Assembly (NCBI RefSeq): GCF_027580225.2
Contig: NC_073355.2
Span: 25,571,501 to 25,635,500, forward strand
Length of the DNA: 64,000 bases
Reading direction: 5' to 3'
Origin: Misgurnus anguillicaudatus
Lineage: Eukaryota > Chordata > Actinopteri > Cypriniformes > Cobitidae
A model generated the notes under the pieces. That model did no database searches, had not been told where the DNA came from, and saw only the letters and a list, made by a program, of their open reading frames with translations. Every line of letters starts with the position of its first letter. The first letter of the stretch is position 1. This document shows, piece by piece, positions 1-11,000 of the stretch. The translations under genes and the position numbers were made by a program.

Positions 1-1041
1 ACTCCAATAGTAGTTATGTAACTGCCTATAAAAAGCCAAACGTGAATGAATGCATATTCAGCTATGGCATTTTAACCTATTTAGGCAATCATACACAAAC
101 AAACATCTTGTATCTCTGTCTCGCACACGAGAACACACAGTGAATTAGGTAATGTCATTTACAGCTTTCTTGCCTTATCTTTCTTTATCTCACATTGACA
201 AACACACACAGACACACTGTGCCAAACAAACTCACCAGAGAATGAATTGTCTGCAAACCGTAGAAGCAAACTGCTTTTCCCAACATCTGCAAGTAGTCAG
301 AAAAGCATGTGTTAAATCTCAAGGTTATTTTTTTAAATCTCAAATAATTTTACAATAGTTAAAATGTAACAGACATGTGGTAAAAACTCCTATATAGATA
401 AAATGACAAATGCATACCATACAACCTAATCATTTATCAATTGTTGTTGACAATTGTCTAAAAATCAAGACCAAGCAGATTTCATGAGCCCATTTTCTTG
501 GGGCTTTTAATGTTTGGTTCAGGAACAAACTGAATCCCAGTCTGTGTGAAAACCAATACCATTAAATGCACCGCTGATGTACAGTTTAAATGTATTAGCG
601 ACCTCAACAGATTATTGGAAGCTATTGTGGTTCATATTACAATTAAATGACAAACATGTTGAACACACATAACTGGTTTCAGAGCTCTCAAAAAGCATCC
701 AATAGTGGAAGCATGATAAGCTTTTTCAACAAAGGGCCTGAGTAACAAGATGTGTTTGGGTAAGGATGTAGGGGCAATCAAATATTGACTAAATAAACAA
801 CGTATTCTAATATGATCCAACATCCCGACTGCATCTACTTATAAAATCTATCCCTCTTTTGAGCAAATGATAAAACGACTCATTCATTAATGGATAAGGA
901 CTGGCTTTAAACATTTACACATAGAAGTTTCATTTGAGTTTTCTAATTAATAGATAAAGAAATGATAAACAGTGCATTTGTAAATACTAATAAGCTTTTC
1001 TATAGATAAAACAAATGTATAAAAACCACAAAAGTACTGAC

Positions 1042-1096
1042 TGGAGTCACCAATGATGAGCAGCTTGAAAAGATGATGGTAGTCTTTTCCAGCCAT
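1042..1096 (-). CDS. rab35: First coding exon of a Rab35-like small GTPase (partial gene)
   Basis: This exon encodes the N-terminus of a Rab GTPase: MAGKDYHHLFKLLIIGDS, then one base of the next codon. The segment ends inside the first phosphate-binding (G1) loop. The D-Y-x-H-L-F-K-L-L-I-I-G-D-S pattern is characteristic of RAB35 and differs from the LLLIGDSG of RAB1, RAB8 and RAB10. Rab35 is known for endosomal recycling, cytokinesis and actin control at the plasma membrane. The exon has a start ATG at 1094-1096 and a GT donor at 1041-1040. The codon split by the donor begins with A, which predicts Ser next (GDSS-VGKS), a valid G1 box. The remaining exons must lie left of base 1, so switch regions and the prenylated C-terminus are not visible. 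A GC-rich exon around 2860-3010 could be its untranslated first exon. Family assignment is good; which fish paralogue it is cannot be decided from 18 residues. Confidence 0.7.
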
Positions 1097-2859
1097 TCCT
1101 CTGTTCGACTTTCACTTGTGAAAGACCTTAAAGTGCCAGGTTGTTCAGTGCAGGGTGTTTTGGGTGAAATACTGTAAGCATCATATGATTGTCTTTCCAG
1201 TTATCCTTAGAATCCAAACTTGAATCATCAGCATCAGCACCAACAAAAGGTCCTTACAACCAACTATATGCTAATTGCATTCGTTGTTTATTACATACAG
1301 CGAACATTTGGATTTTATGTATATGGTACTGCCTGCACTACATTTGCTCCCACAATGCAAAATTCCTAGATAACACTATTTAAATTTGCAATTATAATAT
1401 TTGCATTGCTTTTGTCCACATTAAGAATATATGATTAAAATCGACGTGTTATTTACTTTGTTGACTCTCCCTGCGTTCAAACAGATTACCACATAGCTTT
1501 GGTTAAATATCAAATAGCATTACAAAAAGCGAGCACTTATTTAATGGCTGATTGTAATGGCTAAATTATGAGTGTATTAGAAAAACAAGTCATGTAGAAA
1601 ACAAGGTGGATTGTTTGAGATGTAGCTTCCGTCTCTAAATCTTGATTTTCCAGATTTGTAGATTGCATCTCGCTCACTGTGATCCCATGCTGACAGTTGA
1701 ACCAATACATGCAGGCACTGGTAGTTTGCTTCGCTTTGAAAGTTCACTCCCTGTGAATGCTGGTATACAAGTGAGATATGATCCTATCAGCACCTTGCTC
1801 TCTGAAAAAAGGAAGAAACAGGTATTACTTATGCATCAGTTCAAATTTAGTCAGACACCCCTTATCCCTAAACAACAGCTGTGGCGCCACATTTAGCTTT
1901 TCCTAAACGACACCCTCTCCCAGTACAACTGGAAACATGTATCTTGGAGGTAGGTCAGTGTACACACACGGTCACACACCTTCTTCATACATTTTAAGCC
2001 AAAACAGAGGACGACACAAGCCATGGCAATAATACATTAAACTAGCTGCTGAGTCAGGAAAATTACAGATTAGGTACACTGCCAAATATTTTCCATAAAA
2101 ACAGGAAGGGACGTGTTTTCCCGAATTGCAGAGCAGGGCAGATCTCCATAACGTTAAAACGCATTTATCGTGTTATATGAGAATGTAACAATATTGACCG
2201 CTATGCCCATGTGATTATTTTACACAAAAAAAAGTTGAAGTGAAACGGACACACCTAGCTTCAGGTCCGCTTATCGGACAGAAAGAAAAAAATTGGGGTG
2301 AAAACACGGCTTAATTCCCAGTCCGAATTAAAAGTGAAACTAACGTCGCGAGCGCAAACGTTTAAATGTTAATACATAGCGGTTAACGTTACTTGAAAAC
2401 TGGTGGTAAATACATTAAAAGCAAGGTAAACCACAATATAACAACAGCAGTTTTTGAATTTAGAAGCAGTTCTACTTCATTCAGTGCTTGATTATAAACC
2501 GACAGCTCGATTAAGCGACATCGTGTCTGTTTACAAATCAAGTTATCAAGCAAAATACCATTTATAAAAACCCTCACATAAAGCGATTTAACAGGACACA
2601 CCTGTAAAAACAAGCAATCCTAACTGTTACTGAAGCTCAAGTCGATCTATCCGCCCGATCTGTTTTTCCAAGTTGCGTCTTTGGGAAACTTAACCATTAC
2701 TCAACTTAGCGGTCGTAGGCCGAGATTTAACTTACTTTTTATACACTCAGTTGTTTAGAATGCAGCTAACGTTTGGCTAGCTGCTTAACTAGCCGCAGAT
2801 GCTCTGTCACATGATCTTGAGATAAGAAGATCAAACTCAAGATGTAAAGAAGAGCTCAC
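1097..2859. other. Intron or upstream sequence of the rab35-like gene; no further gene seen
   Basis: The stretch is AT-rich with scattered CpG at 2100-2860. Open frames here are short and lack codon structure or recognisable protein similarity. Bases 1-1041 are likewise read as intron 1 of the same gene, with nothing recognisable. Confidence 0.5.
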
Positions 2860-3010
2860 CTAAAAAACACGTTCCGGGAAAAAAAAATATGGAGGACTTG
2901 GCTAAAGTTACTGCTGGGCTGGTCATTCAGCGTGTCCTGTAGTAGTTAGCAGCAGTAGTATCCGATTGGTTTGGGGAAGTTCGGACAGCGTCCCAGCGAC
3001 CACAGGGATC
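2860..3010 (-). promoter_or_regulatory. Probable untranslated first exon and promoter of the rab35-like gene
   Basis: On the minus strand a GC-rich stretch ends at 2860 with a good donor (TTTTTTAG then gtgagc). It is followed by an intron leading to the ATG exon near 1096. Local CpG density is higher than in the flanks. The 3' end of this exon and the donor are seen directly. The transcription start, placed here near 3000-3050, is a guess. The lower-coordinate acceptor before the ATG exon is probably within 1100-1150 but is not clear. Confidence 0.4.
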
Positions 3011-3461
3011 AGATCCGCCCATCGGAGGCCGCCGCACCTGAATGTTGAGTCACTCTCATCCTCATCATGTGTCCGACTTTATCTCCTCCTACTGTTAAAC
3101 CCCCTTTTACACCAGACTTTATTTAAACTACATATTTTTGACTAAAAACGTAGCAAGCTGTCATTCTGGACATAGTTTGCGCATTCATTTCAAATTAGCC
3201 CATTAAAGAATGTCTAGGTATGCAGGTTGAGACAACTGTTGTTTACTGCACTGGTGACAAATGATCCTATGTGCAATTCATGATACAGATGAAAAAAATA
3301 AAAATAAGACAAATACGTAAACATCAAAATAGTTTATTATAAAAATACACAGTTTCATTGGGTTCTTGTAAAAATGACGGGATTGGCACTTTCCAATAAA
3401 TTCAGGATTTAACTCAAAAATCAGAAACATTTTATGGAGAATTATTTTGAAGAGCTGCAGC

Positions 3462-6400
3462 TCAGAATGACAGAGAAAATGCTCTATAACTGAAGTTGGT
3501 AAAAACGTCAATTTGGTTACTGCTGCCCCCTACAGTCATAACCTGAAAAAGGAATATTGGGTAAATGTTACAATCATGTAACTTCTCCACGTAATTAACA
3601 CATATAACTATTGCATTATGTATTTTTGAGTACCTGTTAATGCTTATAAAGTATAGTTTTCATTATCATCATTAAGTGCACCTACCCTGTGTTCAGTGTT
3701 TTTGAGATTGAGAGCCAGTGTGTTGAGCGAAGAAGGAGTGCAGGGAATCTGAGCTTTGACGGTCCCCCCATGTAAGCAGTGAGATACATTTGGCCCCTCA
3801 CCTACTGCAAAGATCTGAAAACAAACTTAAAATGTACAGTCATGCATAAAAAACATTAAAAAATAACAAATTAAGTTAAATACTAGTTGGTATTACCAGG
3901 TCCTGGTAAAATACAGCTTCCCTTTGACAGCCAGGCAATGGGAAGACCGAGGTAGGAGACATAGAACGGAGGTGCCATAAAGAGAGAGAAGGCCCTCCAC
4001 CACATAGCTAAGGAGGAAACATATACATTTTCATAACAATAGGGGGACTATTACAACTCAACATACACATAGGGGCATTCCAGAGCAGATTATGCAGATT
4101 GTCAGTAAAGTTTTGAAAAACAATCATGTCACAACACATCCCCAGACAAACATGCATGAATTAAAGACAATGGTTCTGCTGTTCAATATACAGACCAGTC
4201 ATAAATAGGAATTCCAATTTACCATCCAATCGGAGTCTGTAGCAAGACAGCTAATCCACTTCCCAAACTGTGGGCGTGCACATTCCTAACCCAAAATTCA
4301 AGAATGAGTGCCAGAACAAGAAAAAGTGGAAAAATGCATCGCCTATATTATATGTATTTAAGTATCTTACCTCATATTTAAAAACTTCAATACAGTGAAC
4401 TGGCTGATTTGTGCGAGCGTCTAAAGGGGGGAATTTTTAATCATTACAAAAGTATTGTTCTACATTTTGTCATTTTTCAATTCACTCACCCCATATCCTG
4501 ACAGCACCATCTTCTCCTCCAGAGAGAATTTCCCCTTCCCTCTCTCGAAAGCATAGGCAGTGGATGTAGTCAGTGTGACCCTTTAGTACTGACTGAGAAT
4601 AAAACACATGTCAAGAACGATAATGGGATCCTACAAAAAACACTTATAGCTCAGTGAGGTTCATCTAACTAACATGCTCCAACCTTAAAGGTTCCAGTCT
4701 CCATGTCCATAACGTGAATATTATTGTCACCACCCCCAACTATTAAACTGTTGTCCTGCAGACAAAAATAGGCATCAAAATGAGATGCATAGGGACACAC
4801 TCATGTTTTATGACTAGCAACCAATGTATGTGTGTCAACTGCAATTAACTACATGATTTAATTACAAGTAATTAAAAACAGTTGCATAAGGAAAAGCATT
4901 ACTGGTCAACTACAAACCTTTGGATTAATGATTGTTGCATTAATCTCTGGAATTTCAAGACTAGTCCTGTTAAGAAGTATACAATTAGTAAACACAATAA
5001 GGTCACAAACAACCAGTTATCTTTTGTATTCAATTATATAGTCAGAATTATAGACAATTTCTCACTCATAACTGGGTTTTCTTGTCCAGGCAGCTTTGGT
5101 ATTCTGTGGGGAAAGTAGTATGTTAAACATTATCCTCATGGACAAAAAAGTGAATATATGATGATGCAGTATGTACATTTCCTCAACCTTATAAACATTT
5201 ATTAAATACCTACTTTTTTAATGAGCTCAGTCCAACTCCAGGCACTTATTTCTCCATTCCCAGCGCTTAAGAGATGAGTGTCCGTGGAGAGAAGAGAAAA
5301 CACTGGACCATCATGGGCTGATAAAGATGGAAAAAAGAAAATCGGTCATTGTTATATTGATAGAAACAAAATAAAATCAATAGGCAATGTTTGTGAGCAC
5401 ACTTTATTTTCTGATGAACACAAAAGAAGATATTTTGATAAATGATGGTAAGCACACAGGTGAATATAACCATTGACTTCCATAGTAGGAAAACAAATAT
5501 GATGGAATTCAATGGGTACTATCAATTGGCGGCAGTGGTTCATGTAGGTTGTCTACAAATCGAAGGGTCGGTGGTTCAATCCCTTGCACCACCTGACCAA
5601 GTGTAGAGGTGTCCTTGAGCAAGACACCTAACCCCAGCTGCTCCAGACGAACTGGATGGCGCCTTGCATGGCTGACACCATTGGTCTATGAAAGCGCTAT
5701 ATAAATGCAGTCCATCCATTTATCAACTGTGTGCTTACCATCATTTATCACAATACTTCCATAATATTTGTTTTCCTTCTATGGAAGTCAATGGTTACTG
5801 TCAGCTACGCACTTACCATCATTTATCAAAATATCTTCTTTTGTGTTCATCAAAATAAAAAAAGGATGAGAAAATGATGACATAATTTAAATTTTGAGTG
5901 AACTATCCCGTTAAGCCGTGTCTGTAAAACCAGGGGTTCATCCCAAAATGAAAATGTTGTCATCATTTACTCACCATAAGGTTGTTACAAACTTTAATAA
6001 ATTTCTTTGTTATGCTGAACACAAAAGAATATATTTTGAGTAATGTCTGTATACAAACAGTTCTGGAGCACCATTGACTTCCATAGTTTTCTTTTTCTAC
6101 TATGGAAGTCAAAGGTGCTACAAGACTGCTTGATTTTCAAAATACCTTTCAGCAGAACAATTTAAGCAACTTTACGATGACAGAAAGGTTTTTGTGTGTG
6201 TGTGTGTGTGTGTACTATCCCTTTAACATCTAACAGTATAATTTTTTTGAAATGCTTGTACATTTTGTAACCATTGTACACATGTATCTTTTGTTAGCAT
6301 AGCAGTGAATGTCTATTGTATTGTGTGTATAGTCTGTGAAGAAGCATTCAAGAAAGTTTGTCATTGTACTTGTATACATATGACAATAAAGGACTTTGTA

Positions 6401-7032
6401 TTTGTAGAACACATCCAAGACATAACTTTATACAAATATCTGTTGTAAATAAGTCAAAGTTAATTGTTAGATGGTTCTAACCAGTAAAGTTAAGGATGGG
6501 CTTCTGACTCCCCTTTGATGTATCTGGACTCAGTGCAGCCGATAAGCTGTGAATGCAAGTTTGCAGCCAGGTTATTCACTAAAGCTGCGGACAGTACACA
6601 CATCAAATCAACTGTATGCAAGAAACATTAAGGTTCGCACATGTGGACCTACAGCCAGCTATTATACGATACAACATGATGTGCTATTATGATTGCATAT
6701 TTATTTTGATATCTCACCTGAACACTGCGATCTCTCCATAGTTATTACCCGCTGCAAGGTAACGACCGCAGGGAGAGAAACTCTGCGAGAACACGGACAT
6801 GTGCAGGAGCTAGAAAATATAACCATGTGATATTACATTTATTTGACATTTTCGCCTGTCTAAACAAAACTGTTTCAAAAGCCTTTTGTAGAAACAGGTC
6901 AGAATTATATAAAGTATGCTGTGAACAAGACAATATTGACTATAAATCTCTTCGTTATGAGATTTAATCATTTGTGTTTACAAATCTTTGGAGCGAAACA
7001 TTTAATTTATCAAATACCTCAACTGGACCCAT
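3462..7032 (-). CDS. thoc6: THO complex subunit 6 homologue (WD40 protein)
   Basis: THOC6 is a beta-propeller subunit of the THO/TREX complex, which couples transcription and splicing to mRNA export in the nucleus. Thirteen coding exons join in frame to 323 residues (human about 341): 7018-7032, 6718-6809, 6482-6546, 5214-5317, 5066-5103, 4918-4966, 4684-4755, 4490-4592, 4371-4420, 4223-4285, 3897-4007, 3686-3814, 3462-3542. Diagnostic segments are [19 protein letters not shown] near the N-terminus, [29 protein letters not shown] with [11 protein letters not shown], and the conserved C-terminus [15 protein letters not shown]. Every junction has GT-AG ends and the phases agree. The first coding exon encodes only MGPVE, so the start is the least certain part. 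A polyadenylation signal (AATAAA on the minus strand) lies near 3332-3337. Repeats occupy the long intron at 5318-6481. Confidence 0.93.
5400..5917. mobile_element. Foldback MITE of the 'atagttcaccc' family, split by a SINE
   Basis: The element ends in gtgaactatcccgttaa, and its interior contains the paired phrases gaacacaaaagaagatatttt and ttgacttccatagtagg. These recur at 24.8, 39.7, 47.4 and 51.7 kb in this window. It lies inside a thoc6 intron. The left boundary is blurred. A tRNA-like SINE interrupts it. Confidence 0.7.
5530..5720 (+). mobile_element. tRNA-derived SINE inserted in the MITE
   Basis: A tRNA-like head shows an A-box-like segment (tggttcatgtaggttgtcta) and a B box (ggtggttcaatccc). 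These are followed by the fish SINE phrase gtgtccttgagcaagacacc and the tail agcgctatataaatgcagtcc. It splits the two arms of the surrounding MITE, so it arrived later. Confidence 0.75.
5930..6232. mobile_element. Second 'gttcaccc'-family MITE copy
   Basis: It begins near gttcatcccaaaatgaaaatg and ends near gtactatccctttaac, with ttgacttccatagttttc in the middle. A (TG)n run sits at about 6194-6212. It lies in the same thoc6 intron as the preceding copy. Confidence 0.6.
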
Positions 7033-7379
7033 CTTTATGCCGCTGACGATACACTGATCAACCTAACAATAAACCTTTGCAACAGAAAATCTTTTCGCGT
7101 TACTTGCGCCCATTCAAGCACCGTCGCGTAAATATGACACAACATAGACCCTCCTCTTTCAGGCAGAGCAGTCGCTACAAATTCACCCTGGTTACAAGCT
7201 GACGACTGCGCAGTGCCGTTGTGTTTTTAACTGATATATGATCCTCTTCTGACTGTGGTAAGAAGCTTCTTGACTATAAAATTTTAATTTGGTCAAAGTA
7301 GTGACTAGTCCCACAACGTCAATTTAATTAACAAAGTTACAACTTTAACTGCATTTAAGTGTATACTATGTTTCCGACT

Positions 7380-7508
7380 GCATGCGGCGCCGCAAGAACT
7401 GACAAAGTGACGTCAAAGTAACGCGAGAGCGAGTCCTCTGTATAGTTTCTCAGATTGCTCTCGCGGTACTTTGACGTTATCCGCCGTCGGTTCTTACAGC
7501 ACCTCATG
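7380..7508. repeat. Imperfect hairpin between thoc6 and srrm2
   Basis: One arm runs gcaagaactgac ... aaagtaacgcgagagc (about 7390-7431). The other reads gctctcgcggtactttgacg ... ggttctt (about 7456-7496), an inverted near-copy. The region between thoc6 (start 7032) and the srrm2 3' end (about 7640) otherwise shows no gene. CpG-rich sequence at about 7080-7250 is a plausible thoc6 promoter. Confidence 0.6.
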
Positions 7509-7639
7509 AAGTCGTTATTTTGAAGGGGTTGGTGGACTTAAATGCAAGTCTTCAAAGGATATACAATTCGTTATGTGATTAAACAATTTTCCGTGTGCTA
7601 AACAACTTCTTTATGTAAGGCAAAGAGAGTTCAGACAAA

Positions 7640-8080
7640 AGATTGAACTGCCATTTTATTATTCAGATTTTTCCACAAAGAAACAAAAAGGGAAAGATTC
7701 TGTCCACATACATTGGAACAAAACATTTTGATCACCCAATTACAGACATTCAGATCAATATAGCAGACAGAAAAGCACTGGACATATTTGTGATTTTGTT
7801 TTTGTGTGTGTGTACAAACATTGTCCAGCATCTGATGGCACAGAGCTGTAGGTGATAAGAGGTTTAGCGTCTCTCCATAAACATTAATTACACCATATTA
7901 AAAGTAAAAATAAATCCTCCCCTCTGAGATGAGTTAAAGGTTTTGAGAGACCTTCTGCTGCTAGTACTGGATGAACAGTCACCACTGCAACAGGTCACAT
8001 TTAATCTTCTCCTCAGGAGTCTCTCGGATCTAGTTCATCGAAAGACAGATATGCAAGTCCACAAAACAAAAAGGTGTTTA
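7640..8080 (-). other. 3' untranslated region of srrm2
   Basis: It follows the srrm2 stop codon at 8081-8083. On the minus strand an AATAAA signal occurs near 7655-7660 (plus strand ttttattatt), giving a 3' UTR of about 430 bases. The open frames seen here on both strands are short and unsupported. Confidence 0.6.
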
Positions 8081-11000
8081 CTATTTTCTCCTTCGAGTGT
8101 CTGGAGATCGGCTTCTTGACCTTCTGCTTGTAATGCTGAACAGAAACGGAGAGAGAATAAGGATTAATGTTGGAACAGAGATTAAAATGATCAGTGTTTC
8201 ATTAAAATTTGTACTGAACTGACCGTCGCGGAGGAGATCGTGCAGATCTTTGTTGTCTTGCTGGAGGGGAATAACTAAGTGACGTAGAGTCTCTAAGTGA
8301 ATCTGCTGGCACCCTTTTGGGCCGTGGTGGACTGTGGAATTTGAATAAAATTAGTCCTTTCAAAGTACATAAATGGACAGTGTTAATAAAACATGAAGTA
8401 AATAGTCAGGCAATACGTTATACCTTTTATTCTTTTCTTGCTCACTTTCTGAAGATGATGACGACGAAGAGGCAGCTTTGCGTTTTGTTGTCTTGCCAGA
8501 ATCCTTATTTTTACTTGTTTTGTCACCACTGCGAGATAAAACAAAAAAATTCAAAAACCTATTGATGTAGGAAAGAGTTTTTATACACTTCACAGGTTGA
8601 CTTAGGGTGTCATAATCCTATTCCAAAAGAATTCTTCAACGGCTTTTAAAGGGACACTCCACTTTTTTGAAAATAGGCTCATTTTCCAGCTCCCCTAGAG
8701 TTAAATATTTGATCAAGGACTTTGCTGCCATACCATGGCTGCAGCGGCGCAAAGATATTACACAGTTCCCAAAAATAGTCCCCTGCTATTGAACGTTACC
8801 AACGGGACTATTTTCGGGCACTGCGTAATCAAACCACCTGCGGCAGCCATTGTATGACAGCAAAGTCCTTGATTATTACGTCGGAATGAGAGTATAGTTC
8901 CTAGCCATACCGGCCTAGAAAATCACAACTTTAAATTTTACAGTCGGTCTTAGTACACAGTGTAACGATGTAGTTTTTTTAAATAGGAAAAATATCGAAA
9001 CATTGCTCATTTTTTATTGCAATGCTAATGGTCTATTCAGATTCAATGGATTATGCCAAGTTATGCTAAAAGTGGTACCGCCAGACCCGTAGATCAGCTG
9101 AATGGATTCCAAAACGGTAAAAATCAAATGTTTAACTCTAGGGGAGCTGGAAAATGAGCCTATTTTCAAAAAAAGTGGAATGCCCCTTTAATTTTTCAGC
9201 AAAGGCATAGGTGTACCAATCACAAGTAAAACCTTTTCATGACAGATACACACATTTATATGCTAGTTGTGCATACGTTTAATAAATTACAGCACTTACC
9301 CTTTCTCTTCCTCAGAGTCAGAGCTGTCTGATGATGAGGATGAGGAAGAAGAGGATGAAGATGAAGACGAGGAAGATGATGAGGAAGATGACGAGGAAGA
9401 ACTTGAGCTGCTTCTCCTGCTCTTCTGCTCCTCTGGTTTCCCATTCACTGGTTTCTTTCCTTTTGTTGACTGCTCGATTTGTTGCCTCTCATGGGTAGAT
9501 GATGGGGACTGGCCTGTCAATCGGTCACCTGGTGGATCCCTGCTTTGTGACTGGTTGCCATTCGGTGATCTAGAGCGAGCGGGAAGTTCACGGAAGGGAG
9601 AACGACGAGGAGGAGAGGGGGGCGGCTGTTTGGCGTTTCGTTCTGGTTGCCTGTTACTTGTGCGTCCATCACTTTCTCTCGTTCTCTCTTTATCTGCATC
9701 TGTGGACTTCAGATCCCTCACCGGCCTTTGGGGAGATGGTGAGGATGATGATGATGAACTGGAAGAGGAGGATGATGATGCAGAACGGCGTGGAGGAGTA
9801 GGATTTTTGGGAGGTGCCCTCATTCTCTGTTCTCTCTCTCTATCTCTCTCTCGGTCCTGTTCACGCTGCTTCTCTTGATTCCTCCTCTCCTGCTCCCTCT
9901 CCCTTTGTCTTTCTCTTGATAAGGATCGACTACTTCTGCGGCGACGTACTGGAGAAGGCGAGCGACGAGACCTGGATGGAGAAAGTCGTTTGAAGGGGTC
10001 ATATGATGCAATTTCATGTTTAATACTCTTTTATGCCTCTATATTCAAATAAGCCCCCACATATCTACGTCACTGTGTTTTAAGATTTGCATAACACCGG
10101 CCAAACGTATACGCAAAAAAAGACAGCGTAACTTTAATTCTGGCTTTAGTATTCTTGCCGGCACCATGTCGTGGATAAACCAAATATGGTAAGGGCCAGT
10201 GGCGGCTCGTGACTGCTCTTCCGAGGATGCGCTAATTCAAAATAAGTGTTCGGATTGTCACGTGTGTGGTTCCCTTTTCCAAAATATGTGTCCTGAGTGT
10301 CGAGAGATCCTGTGTGCATCACGTGTCCCGCCAAAACAAGTGCCTGATGCACACGCGTCAAAATTGTTTATGATTAAAGAGACGCTCACGTTCCTAAAAT
10401 ACACGCTAGACACTCCCTTAACAGTAAACTCTGATAATGCGAGTATCTGGCAAACGCGAGCGTCTCTTTTATCATAAACCCTTTAGACGTGTCTCCAGCA
10501 TGCACTTATTTTGATAAGACACGTGATGCACACACAATCTCTCAAAGCGCAGAACACATATTTTGAAATTACGAACATGACAAGCTACATACATGTTGTG
10601 ATGAACTTCGCATCGAGCGTCCTCGAAAAAGAAGTCACCGGCCGCCACAGGTAAGGGCGTAACATTTCCGTCACAGGCTTGAGGTATTCGGCCAATCACA
10701 ATGCACTGGATAGCTGATCAGAGCACATTACGCTTTTCAGAACAATGAGCTTTTTAAAAAAATGTATGCGTTTCAAAAAAGTGGCACATGGAGGAGCACC
10801 AACAATTTAGGGTATGTGAAAAATAATGACAAAAACCTATTAATTTTTCTAACCTATAGAAAGGACTTTGTCTACGAGGACTTCTGGATCTGCTGCTCCT
10901 TGTTCTTCTCTCCCTGGAACGCTCTCTATTCTCTGCCCGTGGTCGAAATCGTTCCCTCTCTCTTTCTCTAAAACGTTCACGGCTCTGGTCCCGTCGAGGA

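Noticed and set aside
5530..5720. Possible tRNA gene
   Set aside because: It has A- and B-box-like segments, but no cloverleaf acceptor pairing, and it carries a SINE body and tail.
9267..9878. 203-codon plus-strand open frame rich in Glu/Asp and Leu
   Set aside because: It is the antisense of the srrm2 poly-serine and RS exon. Repeated AGC/TCA/TCC codons read backwards give acidic and leucine runs without stops.
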